From Victivallales bacterium (GTDB lineage Bacteria > Verrucomicrobiota > Lentisphaeria > Oligosphaerales > Oligosphaeraceae), in contig JAFZAB010000081.1 in the NCBI GenBank assembly GCA_017548425.1, positions 1 through 64,000 of the forward strand: a DNA stretch of 64,000 nt, read 5' to 3'. The translations under genes and the position numbers were made by a program. Within the stretch, counting starts at the first letter, position 1. Each line of letters begins with the position of its first letter. The notes below the pieces were generated by a model, which saw only the letters and a list, made by a program, of their open reading frames with translations, was not told the origin of the DNA and searched no databases. This document shows, in pieces, positions 50,901-59,657 of the stretch.

Positions 50901-52237
50901 GCGATGCCGAATGCGCCGTTGACGCTCATCAGCGCGGCGATGCCAGTCCGCAACGCCGCCCATTGCGGCGACGTGGCCGCCAGGCGGTTGTTGTCGTGCG
51001 TCTCCGCGAAATTCACAAGACAGCCGTTGCGTCTTGAAAATTCGTACGCATGGCGAAGATATTTCTTCATATCTTCTGCAGTAAAGTTTTGGAACAGTTC
51101 GGAATAGGCCCAGTTCAGACGGCCTTCCTGCAACAATTCCTCCGTGGCGTACGGCGGTCCGCCAAGACCTTCCAGAAAGAAAATCGTGTCTGGATACTGC
51201 TCGCGGACTTTCGCCGCGATGTATTCCCAAACGCGCATCGGCACCATGTAGCCTGCGTCGCAACGGAAGCCATCAACGCCCAGTTTCGCCCAGCCGAGAA
51301 AGACTTCCGCCATATATTTCCACAGATTGTGGTCTGCAAAGTTCAGTTTGCAGAGATCCGCCCATGTGACGCCCCAGGCTCCAGGGCTTGCAAACGAACC
51401 GTCGTTGTCACGGCAAAACCATTCTGGATGCCTGACTTGCATCGTCGAAGCCCAACCGGTATGGTCCGCCGGCAGGTCGATCAGCACCATGCCGCGCTTC
51501 GAATGGACGGAGTCAAGCAATTCGCGGAACTGCTCAAGAGGCGTCGTCCGCCTGTCGAACACGGCCATGCCCGAATCGACCGTGGAGAAGTCGATTGGCG
51601 CGAAAGGACTGCCGAAACGGCCCATTCGCGCGAATGTCGCGGGAACGGGATGGATGGGAAGCAGTTGCACGATACGGAAGCCCAAGTTCTTCATAATGAA
51701 CGGCAAATGCTTCTGCAAGTCACGGAATTTGCCCGACGGCGGAATGACCGTATAGTCCTTTCCGTCCAGCAGTTGTTCCGCCGCATGATGCTCCGCCGTC
51801 CATGCGCCGCCGCCCATGTTGGGGCCGAATTGCCGCACGAACGCATTGTAAATCGTGTTGTTCGAAGCGGTTACCGCTGGCTCCACTTTGATGCGGCTGT
51901 TCTCTCCACGAACCCACAACGGTTCGCTTTCGCCTTTCGGAAGAAAGAAGCATTTGAATTCGAACATGCCGACTTCGCACAGCGGCATCGTCAGCGAATA
52001 CGTGCCCGGCAACGTTTCCGGCATGGGAATGTCATGCCAGTCGCGACCGAATCGCGCCTTTCCATGTTCCACTTGTTCAATGACTTCGCGACGGCGCAAG
52101 TCACCGCGGCATAGATTGGTTCGGACGAACGCCTTGCCTTCCGTCGGTTCGTTCAACGTCAGACTTAATTGAAGGCATTCGCCGCTGTATTTGACAAGCC
52201 GTTCGCCTGTATTCGGCCTTTGGGTCAATGTTATCAT
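47957..52237 (-). CDS. Bifunctional glycogen debranching enzyme (GH13 + GH133)
   Basis: A roughly 1426-residue fusion combining an alpha-amylase-fold glucanotransferase with an amylo-alpha-1,6-glucosidase, the architecture of eukaryotic AGL. The GH13 barrel (about 130-500) has DLPADHTG, GVDGFRCDAG (nucleophile, ~325), FFLEGLGG (acid/base, ~358) and FAETHDNNR. After beta-rich linker domains, the GH133 (alpha/alpha)6 domain (about 1010-1426) shows YPWFLDWGRDTLICLRG, NMIRGGDASDRATSDAPLW, SPSHYTWMDTNYP and NQLLALTLTD. The start at ATG 52237 has AAGGAG 6 bp upstream; ATG 52258 would put the Shine-Dalgarno inside the gene. It heads the leftward glycogen cluster with glgA. Confidence 0.92.
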   Translation of the reverse strand: MITLTQRPNTGERLVKYSGECLQLSLTLNEPTEGKAFVRTNLCRGDLRRREVIEQVEHGKARFGRDWHDIPMPETLPGTYSLTMPLCEVGMFEFKCFFLPKGESEPLWVRGENSRIKVEPAVTASNNTIYNAFVRQFGPNMGGGAWTAEHHAAEQLLDGKDYTVIPPSGKFRDLQKHLPFIMKNLGFRIVQLLPIHPVPATFARMGRFGSPFAPIDFSTVDSGMAVFDRRTTPLEQFRELLDSVHSKRGMVLIDLPADHTGWASTMQVRHPEWFCRDNDGSFASPGAWGVTWADLCKLNFADHNLWKYMAEVFLGWAKLGVDGFRCDAGYMVPMRVWEYIAAKVREQYPDTIFFLEGLGGPPYATEELLQEGRLNWAYSELFQNFTAEDMKKYLRHAYEFSRRNGCLVNFAETHDNNRLAATSPQWAALRTGIAALMSVNGAFGIANGVEWLATEKIDVHGAASLNWGASPNLVDYISRLNKILRCSAAFGPDVELRVSESGRGGGVGVIRRCHNNLDSVLVIANPDVEHSTWFEWEIQEFDIGRTAVDLLGGAHVQLPCVNGRCRVDLQPGQLLCLASRPLGDEESDFNDWQLTHDYVLKAIVHYYKCLDVTGLDLNGLAKLLHQDTRAFLRHLFEPHNLFPHKHGMSKQNAHYLPFVEWNPEQDARRVVMVPPDHVLLVEHAHRFRASLMAGGRCLQRLPSFRGADGRHHAFFMPQTLPAKVHEAEIQVELHNQDTTWRAAGKLILLPDGASRRVTMTVNEDQLKPELLGLCTNSLGGYAQVRACWGDLQSKYDAFLAACPSPDYPADRKVMVSRFHVEVGFRDYSVELSHDCQTSFTASYDNRLRWEFAVPSDMGQTVRLDVLYSMEKGKRNRCHLQITRTDTTNNEHHELANIEPVTLRVRPEIDCRPNHETTKAYQWAENAYPAAVKETDGHGFVFVPNGGFGLRMWSDSCFKKKPVWNYKQAFPEDAERGLDALSDEFSPGEFRCELRGGDTFLLDVEATANSELGTACPPSKESSEKAMPTDLPLAEALRQGMDAYLAFRGSNRTVIAGYPWFLDWGRDTLICLRGYIAAGRLDESRDIIRQFASFEKNGTIPNMIRGGDASDRATSDAPLWLFVAVGDFIKNAPSGKDILSMDCGGRPLLAILESIAENLVAGAENGVRMDKASGLLYSPSHYTWMDTNYPAGTPRQGYPIEIQALWIYALTLLKDIGKKKDLVGWLEKARNSLSKLYLRGDGKGLSDCLHADGPQIGAQEATADDAVRPNQLLALTLTDVFDHTATAMDILADCARLLVPAAIRSLASTDVTTPIRIMLDGKQLNDPFHPYWGQYTGVEDTHRKPAYHNGTAWGWQMPLYCEALLKVYGTEALPAATAIWGSAADVMERRCIGHLPEICDGDAPHTPRGCPAQAWSMCEFYRIHTLL

Positions 52238-52436
52238 GGATGCTCCTTGTGAGTTCATACCAATAATATAATCGTTGCCGCTCTACAAACCACTTCCACG
52301 CCTATTCAATCAAGACGGAATTCTTGGTTTGTGCGGCAATGTCCTTTTGCTTTTTCATTTCTTGCAGAAACGAAAACAAAACCATATATTAATAAGTAAG
52401 AATGTTCATCAATTCACCATTCATCATGATTGCATT

Positions 52437-53417
52437 ATGGGTTACACGACACTGAAATTTCCGGAAGGAAGCCGTTTTCTGGTAACGGGCGGGGCTGGTT
52501 TCATCGGCTCCAACCTTTGCGAGGCGATTCTCAAGCTCGGCTACAAAGTCCGCTGTCTGGACGATCTTTCGACTGGCTTCCAGAAGAACGTCGATTTGTT
52601 CATCGGCAATCCGAATTATGAATTCATGAAAGGCGATATCAAGGACTTAGACACTTGTCTGGCTGCCTGCGACGGTATGGACTACGTCATGAACGAAGCC
52701 GCATGGGGCAGTGTACCGCGATCCATCGAAATGCCGCTTTTCTATTGCGCGAACAACATCATGGGCACGTTGAACATGATGGAGGCGGCGCGACGGAAAG
52801 GCGTGAAGAAATTCGTCTATGCGTCCAGTTCCTCTGTTTACGGCGACGAACCGAACCTGCCGAAGACGGAGGGCCGTGAAGGCAATCTGCTGTCGCCCTA
52901 CGCGTTGACGAAACGCTGCGACGAAGAGTGGGGCAAGCAGTATTCGCGTCATTACGGCCTGCCGACCATTGGTTTGCGTTATTTCAACGTCTTCGGTCGG
53001 CGGCAGGATCCAGACGGCGCGTATGCGGCCGTCATTCCGAAATTCATCAAGCAGTTGCTGAAAGGCGAACGGCCGACCATCAACGGCGACGGACGCCAGT
53101 CCCGTGACTTCACCTATGTCGAAAATGTCGTCGAAGCGAATCTGAAAGCCTGTCTGGCTCCTGAAGAGGCTTCCGGCGAGGCATTCAACGTGGCGTACGG
53201 CGGCCGCGAATATCTGATCGACATCTATTACACGCTGACGAAGGCGTTGGGCGTCGATGTCGAACCAAACTTCGGCCCCGATCGCAAAGGCGACATCAAG
53301 CATTCCAACGCGGACATTTCCAAAGCGAAACGCCTGCTCGGCTATGATCCGGACTACGATTTCGCCCGCGGTCTGAACGAAGCCATCGAATGGTACAAGG
53401 TTGCTCTACAGAGCTAA
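52437..53417 (+). CDS. NAD-dependent sugar-nucleotide epimerase/dehydratase
   Basis: A 326-residue extended SDR protein resembling WbpP/Gne-type UDP-N-acetylglucosamine or UDP-glucose 4-epimerases. The NAD motif FLVTGGAGFIGSNLCEAIL lies at about 14-32, followed by LDDLSTG, AAWGSVPRSIEMP, YASSSSVYGD and the catalytic SPYALTKRCDEEW (Tyr-x-x-x-Lys). FNVFGRRQDPDGAYAAVIPKF is typical of this subgroup. Likely products feed surface polysaccharide synthesis. No Shine-Dalgarno is seen before ATG 52437; an upstream reading to 52275 is unlike the family. It is convergent with the xylose isomerase gene across a repeat and terminator region. Confidence 0.9.
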   Translation: MGYTTLKFPEGSRFLVTGGAGFIGSNLCEAILKLGYKVRCLDDLSTGFQKNVDLFIGNPNYEFMKGDIKDLDTCLAACDGMDYVMNEAAWGSVPRSIEMPLFYCANNIMGTLNMMEAARRKGVKKFVYASSSSVYGDEPNLPKTEGREGNLLSPYALTKRCDEEWGKQYSRHYGLPTIGLRYFNVFGRRQDPDGAYAAVIPKFIKQLLKGERPTINGDGRQSRDFTYVENVVEANLKACLAPEEASGEAFNVAYGGREYLIDIYYTLTKALGVDVEPNFGPDRKGDIKHSNADISKAKRLLGYDPDYDFARGLNEAIEWYKVALQS

Positions 53418-53618
53418 AAGCTTAAAGCTGAAAGCCTAAAGCAAATACAGGTTGCCTTCGGCGTGAGGTTTTAAGCGCTTCGCTTATTGCCTTAAGTATT
53501 AAACATTGAAAAGGCTCACCGATAAGACTGTCGGCGAGCCTTTTTGTGTTGTCATTCGGCCCTTCTCAAGGCCTTTTTGTATTTGCTTTAAGCTTTTAAG
53601 CTTTAGGCTTTAGGCTTA
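53412..53618. repeat. Inverted module-B heptad arms flanking a terminator
   Basis: The left arm (53415-53447: AAAAGCTTAAAGCTGAAAGCCTAAAGC..AAATAC) begins inside the stop region of the epimerase gene. The right arm (53580-53618: GTATTTGCTTTAAGC...GGCTTTAGGCTTA) reaches the stop codon of the convergent xylose isomerase gene. The arms are reverse complements over most of about 39 bp, with the ATTTGC edge facing inward on both. Between them lie a GC-rich module C remnant (53452-53490) and a terminator. Confidence 0.85.
53511..53545 (+). terminator. Strong bidirectional terminator between convergent genes
   Basis: AAGGCTCaCCGA (53511-53522) pairs with TCGGcGAGCCTT (53531-53542), 11 of 12 positions, with an 8-nt loop followed by a T run (53541-53545). 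AAAA precedes the stem at 53508-53512, so it works in the opposite direction too. It serves the epimerase gene and probably xylose isomerase. Confidence 0.85.
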
Positions 53619-54650
53619 TTTGCCCATGAGGGCGTGTATGATGAACAGTTCGAGCTCTTCGTAGTCGCGATCCGCGATGAGCTTGTCGATCTTCTTCTGA
53701 TCGAGGCCGCGGGAGATGGCGAGCAGTTCTTTGAAGAGCGTGATGGAGTTGGAGAGATGCTTCAAGTTGGCGTTCTGCTTCTGCGTTCTCATGACCTTCA
53801 CATCGAGACCGACGGATTCGCCGTTCTTGCCGTAGTTGTGCTGATCGAGAATGCGGACCTGGTTGAAGGCACGGCGGATATCGACGGCGCCGAACGACTT
53901 GTCCTGGTCGAACTTAAGTCCGTTCTGGTCGTTGAGATGGACGGAGAACAGTTTCTTGTGGGCGAGAGCGTATCCCATTTCGTCCGAAGGATCGAGATTG
54001 GCGAGAATGGCGTGCGCGCTTTCAATGTTGACGCCGACGCGGCTCGGATCGCGTGTCAGCATACCGAGAGCGATGGCATGGCCGGTCGTCGGAATGTAGG
54101 CGTGGTCAACGGGTTCGTTGGGCTTCGGCTCGATGGCGATTTTGATCTTCTTGTCGTAATCGAGCATTTCGTCGATGACTTTTGCGATGCGCTGCACGGC
54201 GACGCAGGAGTCCTTTGATTCGCGGATGTAGGTGCCTTCGCGGGCGAGCCAGAGGACGATCAACTTGGCGCCGAGGATGTTGGCGATATCGATGGATTTC
54301 TTGAAGCGGTCTTTCGCGTAGGCGCGGCACTTCGCATCGTTGGACGTGAAACCGCCGTCGATGGTCTTCGGATCAAACCAGAGGCGCGGCGCGACGAATT
54401 CCGCGTAGAGGCCTGCGTCATCCAGTTTCTTGCGGAGCGCTTTGGCGACGGCAGTGATCTGGGCGGGCGTCTTGCCGTTGATTTCGGGAACTGCGTCGTC
54501 GTCATGGAACTGGACGCCGTCGAAGCCGAGTTTCTTGAAAAGCGGCAGTTTCTGATCGAAAGTGAGCGGTTCACGGACATCGGGACCGAACGGATCCGCG
54601 CCTTCATGAATGTTCCACGGGCCAAATGTGAATCTAAACGTGCCAGCCAT
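53616..54650 (-). CDS. xylA: Xylose isomerase
   Basis: Interconverts D-xylose and D-xylulose (and glucose/fructose) with two divalent metals. The 344-residue length resembles class I actinobacterial-type enzymes, slightly short. The catalytic His motif is GVQFHDDDAVP (~46-56). Metal ligands sit in IAIEPKPNEP (~171-180), GVNIESAHA and HLNDQNGLKFDQDKSFGAVD (~236-255). The usual WGGREG motif is represented by VLWLAREG. AGGAG precedes the ATG by 7 bp. No xylulokinase gene is nearby. It stops against the module-B heptad array. Confidence 0.92.
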   Translation of the reverse strand: MAGTFRFTFGPWNIHEGADPFGPDVREPLTFDQKLPLFKKLGFDGVQFHDDDAVPEINGKTPAQITAVAKALRKKLDDAGLYAEFVAPRLWFDPKTIDGGFTSNDAKCRAYAKDRFKKSIDIANILGAKLIVLWLAREGTYIRESKDSCVAVQRIAKVIDEMLDYDKKIKIAIEPKPNEPVDHAYIPTTGHAIALGMLTRDPSRVGVNIESAHAILANLDPSDEMGYALAHKKLFSVHLNDQNGLKFDQDKSFGAVDIRRAFNQVRILDQHNYGKNGESVGLDVKVMRTQKQNANLKHLSNSITLFKELLAISRGLDQKKIDKLIADRDYEELELFIIHALMGK

Positions 54651-54810
54651 GAAAATCTCCTGTGTTTTGTGTTGGTTAAAACTTGTGGAAACGATTTGCC
54701 AGTATTGAAAACATCCATTACCTTAAAGCCATAACCAACATATTTCAATAGGTTCTTGTCAAAAAATCGCTTTTACGGCGGTGTTTTGTCATTAAATATG
54801 GAAGAAAGTC

Positions 54811-55452
54811 ATGGATGAACTGAAAAAAATACTGAAACGCGAATGGGAATGGATCGCGTTGGGATGCGCGTTGCTTCTCGCCGTGGCGCTGTTGATCATC
54901 GTGCTGTCTAGTAATTCCACAGGCGGATGGACGTTTGGTCGCGGGGCTGTTGCGGTCAACCGCCCTGTGACGCTGAAGAAGAGCGCGTTCGCCTTTTTGC
55001 AGAATGGCGGCGAACAGACGGTGATTGGACGGAATCCGTTTTCCTCCGGCCTGTCGATGCCGGAGCCGCCGAAGCCAGTTGTTGTGAAAAAGTCCGAACC
55101 GGTTGTGGTTGCTCCGCCACCGCCTGCTGTGGAGGAAAAGGTTGAAGTTCCTGCGGTGGAAGAAGTGGTGGAAGAGGCGAAGCCTGCGGAACCGAAAGGG
55201 CCGCAAAAAGTCGTCGGCTTCGCCAATTATTCATTCATGAACGTGAACAACAGCGGCAAGACGGTCGCCGTGTTTTCCATCCAGACGTCGGCGAAGGATA
55301 CGGAAAATTTCGCTTTGGGAGTAGGGGAAAGTGGTGGCGGCGTGAAAGTGTTGGCGATTACGAATGATGCGTTGTTGCTTTTGGACGCATCAAACCGTCG
55401 ATGGAAGATTCCGAAAGGCAAGCCTTGCCGGATGGTGGTGGTGAAAGAATAG
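54811..55452 (+). CDS. Membrane-anchored hypothetical protein with Pro/Val/Glu linker
   Basis: A 213-residue protein with one N-terminal membrane segment (about 16-35, ALGCALLLAVALLIIVL) and a short cytoplasmic tail. The periplasmic part has a first segment ending RNPFSSG, then a Pro/Val/Glu/Lys-rich spacer (about 85-130) and a small beta domain (KVVGFANYSFMNVNNSG... WKIPKGKPCRMVVV). The layout resembles GspC/PilP-type secretion or pilus assembly proteins, but no such genes are adjacent, so I leave it unassigned. It is convergent with uvrA, with a hairpin between them. Confidence 0.6.
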   Translation: MDELKKILKREWEWIALGCALLLAVALLIIVLSSNSTGGWTFGRGAVAVNRPVTLKKSAFAFLQNGGEQTVIGRNPFSSGLSMPEPPKPVVVKKSEPVVVAPPPPAVEEKVEVPAVEEVVEEAKPAEPKGPQKVVGFANYSFMNVNNSGKTVAVFSIQTSAKDTENFALGVGESGGGVKVLAITNDALLLLDASNRRWKIPKGKPCRMVVVKE

Positions 55453-55453
55453 G

Positions 55454-55471
55454 GTCCCGCAGGAGCGGGAC
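55454..55471. terminator. Hairpin GTCCCGC/GCGGGAC between convergent genes
   Basis: GTCCCGC (55454-55460) and GCGGGAC (55465-55471) form a perfect 7-bp GC-rich stem with a 4-nt AGGA loop, in the 26-bp gap between the membrane-protein gene and uvrA. No T-run follows. It resembles the hairpin at 16517 in its trailing GCCGTCGT, so both may be copies of one small repeat. Confidence 0.45.
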
Positions 55472-55478
55472 GCCGTCG

Positions 55479-58316
55479 TTACAGAATGTCTTTCAGAAAT
55501 TGGCCGGTGTAGGAGGTTTTCACTTTCGCAACCTGCTCGGGCGTGCCTTGCGCGACGACGGTGCCGCCTTGATTGCCGCCTTCCGGGCCAAGGTCGATGA
55601 TGTGGTCGGCCACTTTGATGACATCGAGATTGTGTTCGATGACGAGAATCGTGTTGCCTTGATCACGAAGCGTCTGGAGGACTTTCAGAAGCTGCTCGAT
55701 ATCCGCGATATGGAGGCCGGTGGTCGGTTCGTCCAATATATATAAGGTATGTCCGACTGGCTTTCTGGCGAGTTCCGTGGCGAGTTTGACACGCTGCGCT
55801 TCGCCACCGGAAAGCGTCGTGGCGGGCTGCCCGAGATGGATGTAGCCGAGGCCGACGTCGCGAAGCGTTTCGAGCCGCGATTTGATTTTCGGAATCGCGT
55901 CGAAAACATCGCAGGCCTGATTGACGGTCAGTTCCAAGACTTCATAGATGTTGAGTCCTTTGTAGCGGACGTTCAGCGTCTCGTGGTTGTAGCGCTGTCC
56001 ATGGCATTGTTCACAAGGCACATAGACATCCGGCAGGAATTGCATTTCGATTTTCTGGATGCCGTCGCCGTGGCATTCTTCACAGCGTCCGCCTTTCACA
56101 TTGAAGGAAAAACGGCCTGGGCCGTAGCCGCGGACTTTGGCGTCTGGCGTCATGGCGAAAATCTGGCGGATGGTGTCGAAAAGCCCTGTGTAAGTGGCTG
56201 GATTGGAACGCGGCGTGCGGCCAATGGGCGACTGGTCGATGACAATCATCTTGTCGATGTGCTCAAGCCCTTCGATGGAATCGTATTTGCCTGGTTCGTC
56301 CGTTTTGATGCCAAGCTTCTTGTTGATGGCGCGGTTTAGGATGCGGTTGACTAACGTTGATTTGCCGGAGCCGGAAACACCTGTCACGCAAGTAAATGTG
56401 CCAAGCGGGAAGGTGACGTCGATATGCTTCAGATTGTTTTCCGCGGCGCCGCGAACCGTGATGAAATGGCCGTTGCCGGCAAGGCGTTTCTTCGGAACGG
56501 GAATGGCGCGTTTGCCGGAAAGAAACTGCCCCGTGACGGATGTCTTGCATGCACGGACTTCGTCCGGCGTTCCTGCGATGACCAGATGGCCGCCGTGTTC
56601 ACCGGCGGCCGGGCCGAGATCGACGATGAAATCGGCGGCGCGCATCGTGTCGAGATCGTGTTCGACGACGATGACCGTGTTTCCAAGATCACGAAGGCGT
56701 GTGAGCGTGGCAATGAGTTTGTCGTTGTCGCGCTGATGGAGACCGATGCTCGGTTCGTCCAAAATGTAGAGGACACCGACGAGACCGGAGCCAATCTGCG
56801 ACGCAAGGCGGATGCGTTGCGCTTCGCCGCCGGAGAGCGAACCAGATTCACGGTTCAGCGTCAAGTAGTTGAGCCCGACTGATTTAAGAAAACCGAGCCG
56901 TGCAGAAATCTCCTTGATCAGATCTTTGGCGATGGTCTGTTTGCTGCCGTCAAGCTTCAGATTGCGGATGAAATCGTATGCGTCGTCAATGGACAACGAG
57001 CAGAACTGATGGATGTTCAGATCATTGATGGTGACGGCGAGATATTCTGGCTTGAGGCGTGCGCCGTTGCAGACAGGGCATTTGACGAATGTCATCTGCT
57101 CTTGAAGGCGTTCGCGGACGTCGTCTGATTCGCTTTCGGCGAAACGGCGGAGGAGGTTCGGAATGATGCCTTCAAACGGCTTGCGCCATTCGTGGAGACG
57201 ACCGTGCATATAGGCGTCGAATATGACGATTTCGCTGCCGGAGCCATAGAGCAGAATCTGCTGCGTAGCTTCCGGAATGTCCTGCCACGGAGTCGTTAGT
57301 GAAAATCCGTACTGTTTGGCGAGACAGCGTAAGTAGTGATTGTAGAGCATGATCTGGCGATGGCCGCCGCGCCGCCACAGCGGGATGGCGCCGTCTTTTA
57401 TGGAAATCGTCGGATCGGGAATGACGGCTTCCGGCGTGAAGATAAGCTTGGCGCCGATGCCGTCGCATTCCGGGCAGGCTCCGAACGGGCTGTTGAAGGA
57501 GAAGTTGCGCGGGAGGAGTTCGCCGAAGGAGACGCCGCAATGGACACAGGCGAGATGTTCGGAGAGTTGTTCTTCACGCCAGCCGCCCTGCGCCGTGGGA
57601 TCTTCGACGAGCAGATTGAGGACGCCGTCGCCTTTTTTGAGAGCGAGTTCGACGGAATCTGTGAGACGCGTACCGTTGGTTTTGCCCGTGACGAGACGAT
57701 CGACGACGGCTTCGATGGTATGGCGTTTCGTTTTGGCGATTTTGAAATTGTCGTCAAGCGATTTGATTTCGCCATCGAGGCGGATTCGGACGAAGCCGTC
57801 CTTTCGGATATTGTCAATGACATCCACATGCTCGCCTTTACGGCCGTTGACGTAGGGGGCGAGAATCATGATTTTAAGGCCTGCGGGCATGGCGTCGATC
57901 TTGCGGCAGATGGCGTCGGCCGACTGCGGATGGATGACACGGCCGCAATGCGGGCAATGCGGCGTGCCGACATGCGCGTACAGAAGTCGCAGATAGTCAT
58001 AGATTTCCGTCGTTGTCGCGACGATGGAACGTGGCGAACTGGAGGCGGAGCGCTGTTCGATGGCGATGGCGGGTGAAAGGCCTTCGATATGATCGACCTG
58101 CGGTTTCTGCATGCGGTCCAAAAACATTCGCGCGTAGGCAGAGAGCGATTCGACGTAGCGGCGTTGCCCTTCTGCATAGAGCGTATCGAAGGCGAGAGAC
58201 GACTTTCCTGAGCCGCTGAGACCTGTGATGACGGTTAGCGAATCGCGCGGGATGGAAAGATTGAACCCCTTGAGGTTGTGCTGTTTAGCACCAAATATCT
58301 TAATGAATTCTGGCAT
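55479..58316 (-). CDS. uvrA: Excinuclease ABC subunit A
   Basis: UvrA is the damage-recognition ATPase of nucleotide excision repair, acting as a dimer that loads UvrB. At 945 residues it is full length. Two ABC halves are visible: Walker [15 protein letters not shown] (~31-44) and [12 protein letters not shown] (~640-651), each with its signature LSGGEAQR and an ILDEP Walker B. Zinc-binding pairs are present ([28 protein letters not shown] and CEQCHG). No uvrB gene is present in the window. It is 72 bp downstream of the sigma factor gene on the same strand. Confidence 0.97.
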   Translation of the reverse strand: MPEFIKIFGAKQHNLKGFNLSIPRDSLTVITGLSGSGKSSLAFDTLYAEGQRRYVESLSAYARMFLDRMQKPQVDHIEGLSPAIAIEQRSASSSPRSIVATTTEIYDYLRLLYAHVGTPHCPHCGRVIHPQSADAICRKIDAMPAGLKIMILAPYVNGRKGEHVDVIDNIRKDGFVRIRLDGEIKSLDDNFKIAKTKRHTIEAVVDRLVTGKTNGTRLTDSVELALKKGDGVLNLLVEDPTAQGGWREEQLSEHLACVHCGVSFGELLPRNFSFNSPFGACPECDGIGAKLIFTPEAVIPDPTISIKDGAIPLWRRGGHRQIMLYNHYLRCLAKQYGFSLTTPWQDIPEATQQILLYGSGSEIVIFDAYMHGRLHEWRKPFEGIIPNLLRRFAESESDDVRERLQEQMTFVKCPVCNGARLKPEYLAVTINDLNIHQFCSLSIDDAYDFIRNLKLDGSKQTIAKDLIKEISARLGFLKSVGLNYLTLNRESGSLSGGEAQRIRLASQIGSGLVGVLYILDEPSIGLHQRDNDKLIATLTRLRDLGNTVIVVEHDLDTMRAADFIVDLGPAAGEHGGHLVIAGTPDEVRACKTSVTGQFLSGKRAIPVPKKRLAGNGHFITVRGAAENNLKHIDVTFPLGTFTCVTGVSGSGKSTLVNRILNRAINKKLGIKTDEPGKYDSIEGLEHIDKMIVIDQSPIGRTPRSNPATYTGLFDTIRQIFAMTPDAKVRGYGPGRFSFNVKGGRCEECHGDGIQKIEMQFLPDVYVPCEQCHGQRYNHETLNVRYKGLNIYEVLELTVNQACDVFDAIPKIKSRLETLRDVGLGYIHLGQPATTLSGGEAQRVKLATELARKPVGHTLYILDEPTTGLHIADIEQLLKVLQTLRDQGNTILVIEHNLDVIKVADHIIDLGPEGGNQGGTVVAQGTPEQVAKVKTSYTGQFLKDIL

Positions 58317-58388
58317 GGTTGTATATGGTTTTACCGTATAGATGAAGATGGATGCCGTGCGGCTTGTTTGGGCGGACGAAAGCGACGG

Positions 58389-59636
58389 CTAGTTGTATCC
58401 TTCGAAGAATTGGATACTTTCTGGGCTTCTGAGTTTTTTGATGGCGTCGGCTTCGATTTGGCGGACGCGTTCGCTTGAGACATTGAGCAGTTCCGCAACT
58501 TGGTTGAGCGTCAACGGCTCTTTTTCATCCAGACCGAATCGTTTGATGATGACGATGCGTTCACGGGAATCCAGATTGGCGAGCGCTTTTTTGATGGAAT
58601 CCTTCAGGGAGGCGAAATCGGCCTCCGCGTTTGGGACGGGCGTGTTCGTGTCGGGAATGGTCTCCTCCAGATGTTTGTCCTGTTCCGTCGTCGCCTGGAG
58701 TGAAATAGGCTGTTCGGCCATTTTCAGCAAAGCGCTGACGCGCGAAGAGGAGAGTCCGACAACATCCGCAATGGCTTCAGGCGTAGCCTCTTCGCCAGTT
58801 TTCTGCTGGATTTCGGCGGCCGCCGCTTTGATGGCGGAGATCTGCTTGAGCGTGCTGGCGGAGATGCGGATGATACGGCTGCTGTTCGTCAACGAACGCG
58901 TGATCGACTGTGTGATCCAGTAGGTGACGTATGTTGACAATCGATAGCCCAGACGATAGTCGAATTTCTCGACGCCTTTCATCAGGCCGATGTTTCCTTC
59001 CTGAATCAAATCCGCCAACGAGACGCCGTCGCGAACGTATTTCTGCGCAATGGAGATGACGAGACGAAGGCTGCGTTCAACCAGAATGGCGGACGCGGAC
59101 TTGCGCGATTGGTCATAGTCGTCAAGGCGTTTTTTGACATCATTCCAGTCTTCGTCCGGAATGAACATCCGTCGGATGTCATCCTGTTTCAACAGCTCAT
59201 GGCAGTGTTCATAGAAGGCTGGCCGAAGCGAAAGATTCTTGACGATGTCGTCGAAACGGGCCGCATAGTCGCCGTCCTGTGGCAGTTCCTTAAGTTGTTC
59301 GATGACAAGCGGCAGCTGCGTCCGAATGAACGTCGCGTCATGCTTTTCCGTCAATTCGATGAAATTACCGATACGGACATCGTTTTTCTGGCTGTCCAAT
59401 TCCTGCAACGCATGGAGAATGAGCCGCGGATGCTTTTTCAGCTCTTCGATAAAGCTTTGCGTCTGCTCAAAGAACTGCCGCGTGTAATGGAGCTCTTCTT
59501 GCTCTGTAAGTCTCGGATATTCAGCAATTTGCTTTAGATAGATGTCCTGCCGCCCCTTGGATGAAAGCGAACTTCCGGCGACTTTCTGCTGATCGTCGCC
59601 AGGAAGTTGATTCGGATTTTCCATAGGGGAAGTCAC
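58389..59636 (-). CDS. Sigma-70 family RNA polymerase sigma factor
   Basis: A 415-residue sigma factor of the RpoD/RpoS group. Region 1.2 (YLKQIAEYPRLTEQEE) is followed by an enlarged insertion (about 55-185) before region 2 (RLVISIAQKYVRDGVSLADLIQEGNIGLMKGVEKF). Region 2.4 reads STYVTYWITQSITRS, replacing the usual TWWIRQAI with TYWITQSI. Region 3 is SRIIRISAS and region 4 RERIVIIKRFGLDEKEPLTLNQVAELLNVSSERVRQIEADAIKKL. The region 2.4 changes suggest an altered -10 preference or an alternative group 2 factor. The start may be GTG 59636 or ATG 59624. It lies between uvrA and an FHA protein. Confidence 0.93.
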   Translation of the reverse strand: MTSPMENPNQLPGDDQQKVAGSSLSSKGRQDIYLKQIAEYPRLTEQEELHYTRQFFEQTQSFIEELKKHPRLILHALQELDSQKNDVRIGNFIELTEKHDATFIRTQLPLVIEQLKELPQDGDYAARFDDIVKNLSLRPAFYEHCHELLKQDDIRRMFIPDEDWNDVKKRLDDYDQSRKSASAILVERSLRLVISIAQKYVRDGVSLADLIQEGNIGLMKGVEKFDYRLGYRLSTYVTYWITQSITRSLTNSSRIIRISASTLKQISAIKAAAAEIQQKTGEEATPEAIADVVGLSSSRVSALLKMAEQPISLQATTEQDKHLEETIPDTNTPVPNAEADFASLKDSIKKALANLDSRERIVIIKRFGLDEKEPLTLNQVAELLNVSSERVRQIEADAIKKLRSPESIQFFEGYN

Positions 59637-59657
59637 GACAGTAACAGGGATAAGCGG

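Noticed and set aside
52275-52436. Upstream extension of the epimerase
   Set aside because: Family alignment begins at MGYTTLKFPEGSRFLVTGG; the extension is unlike any epimerase and covers the promoter region.
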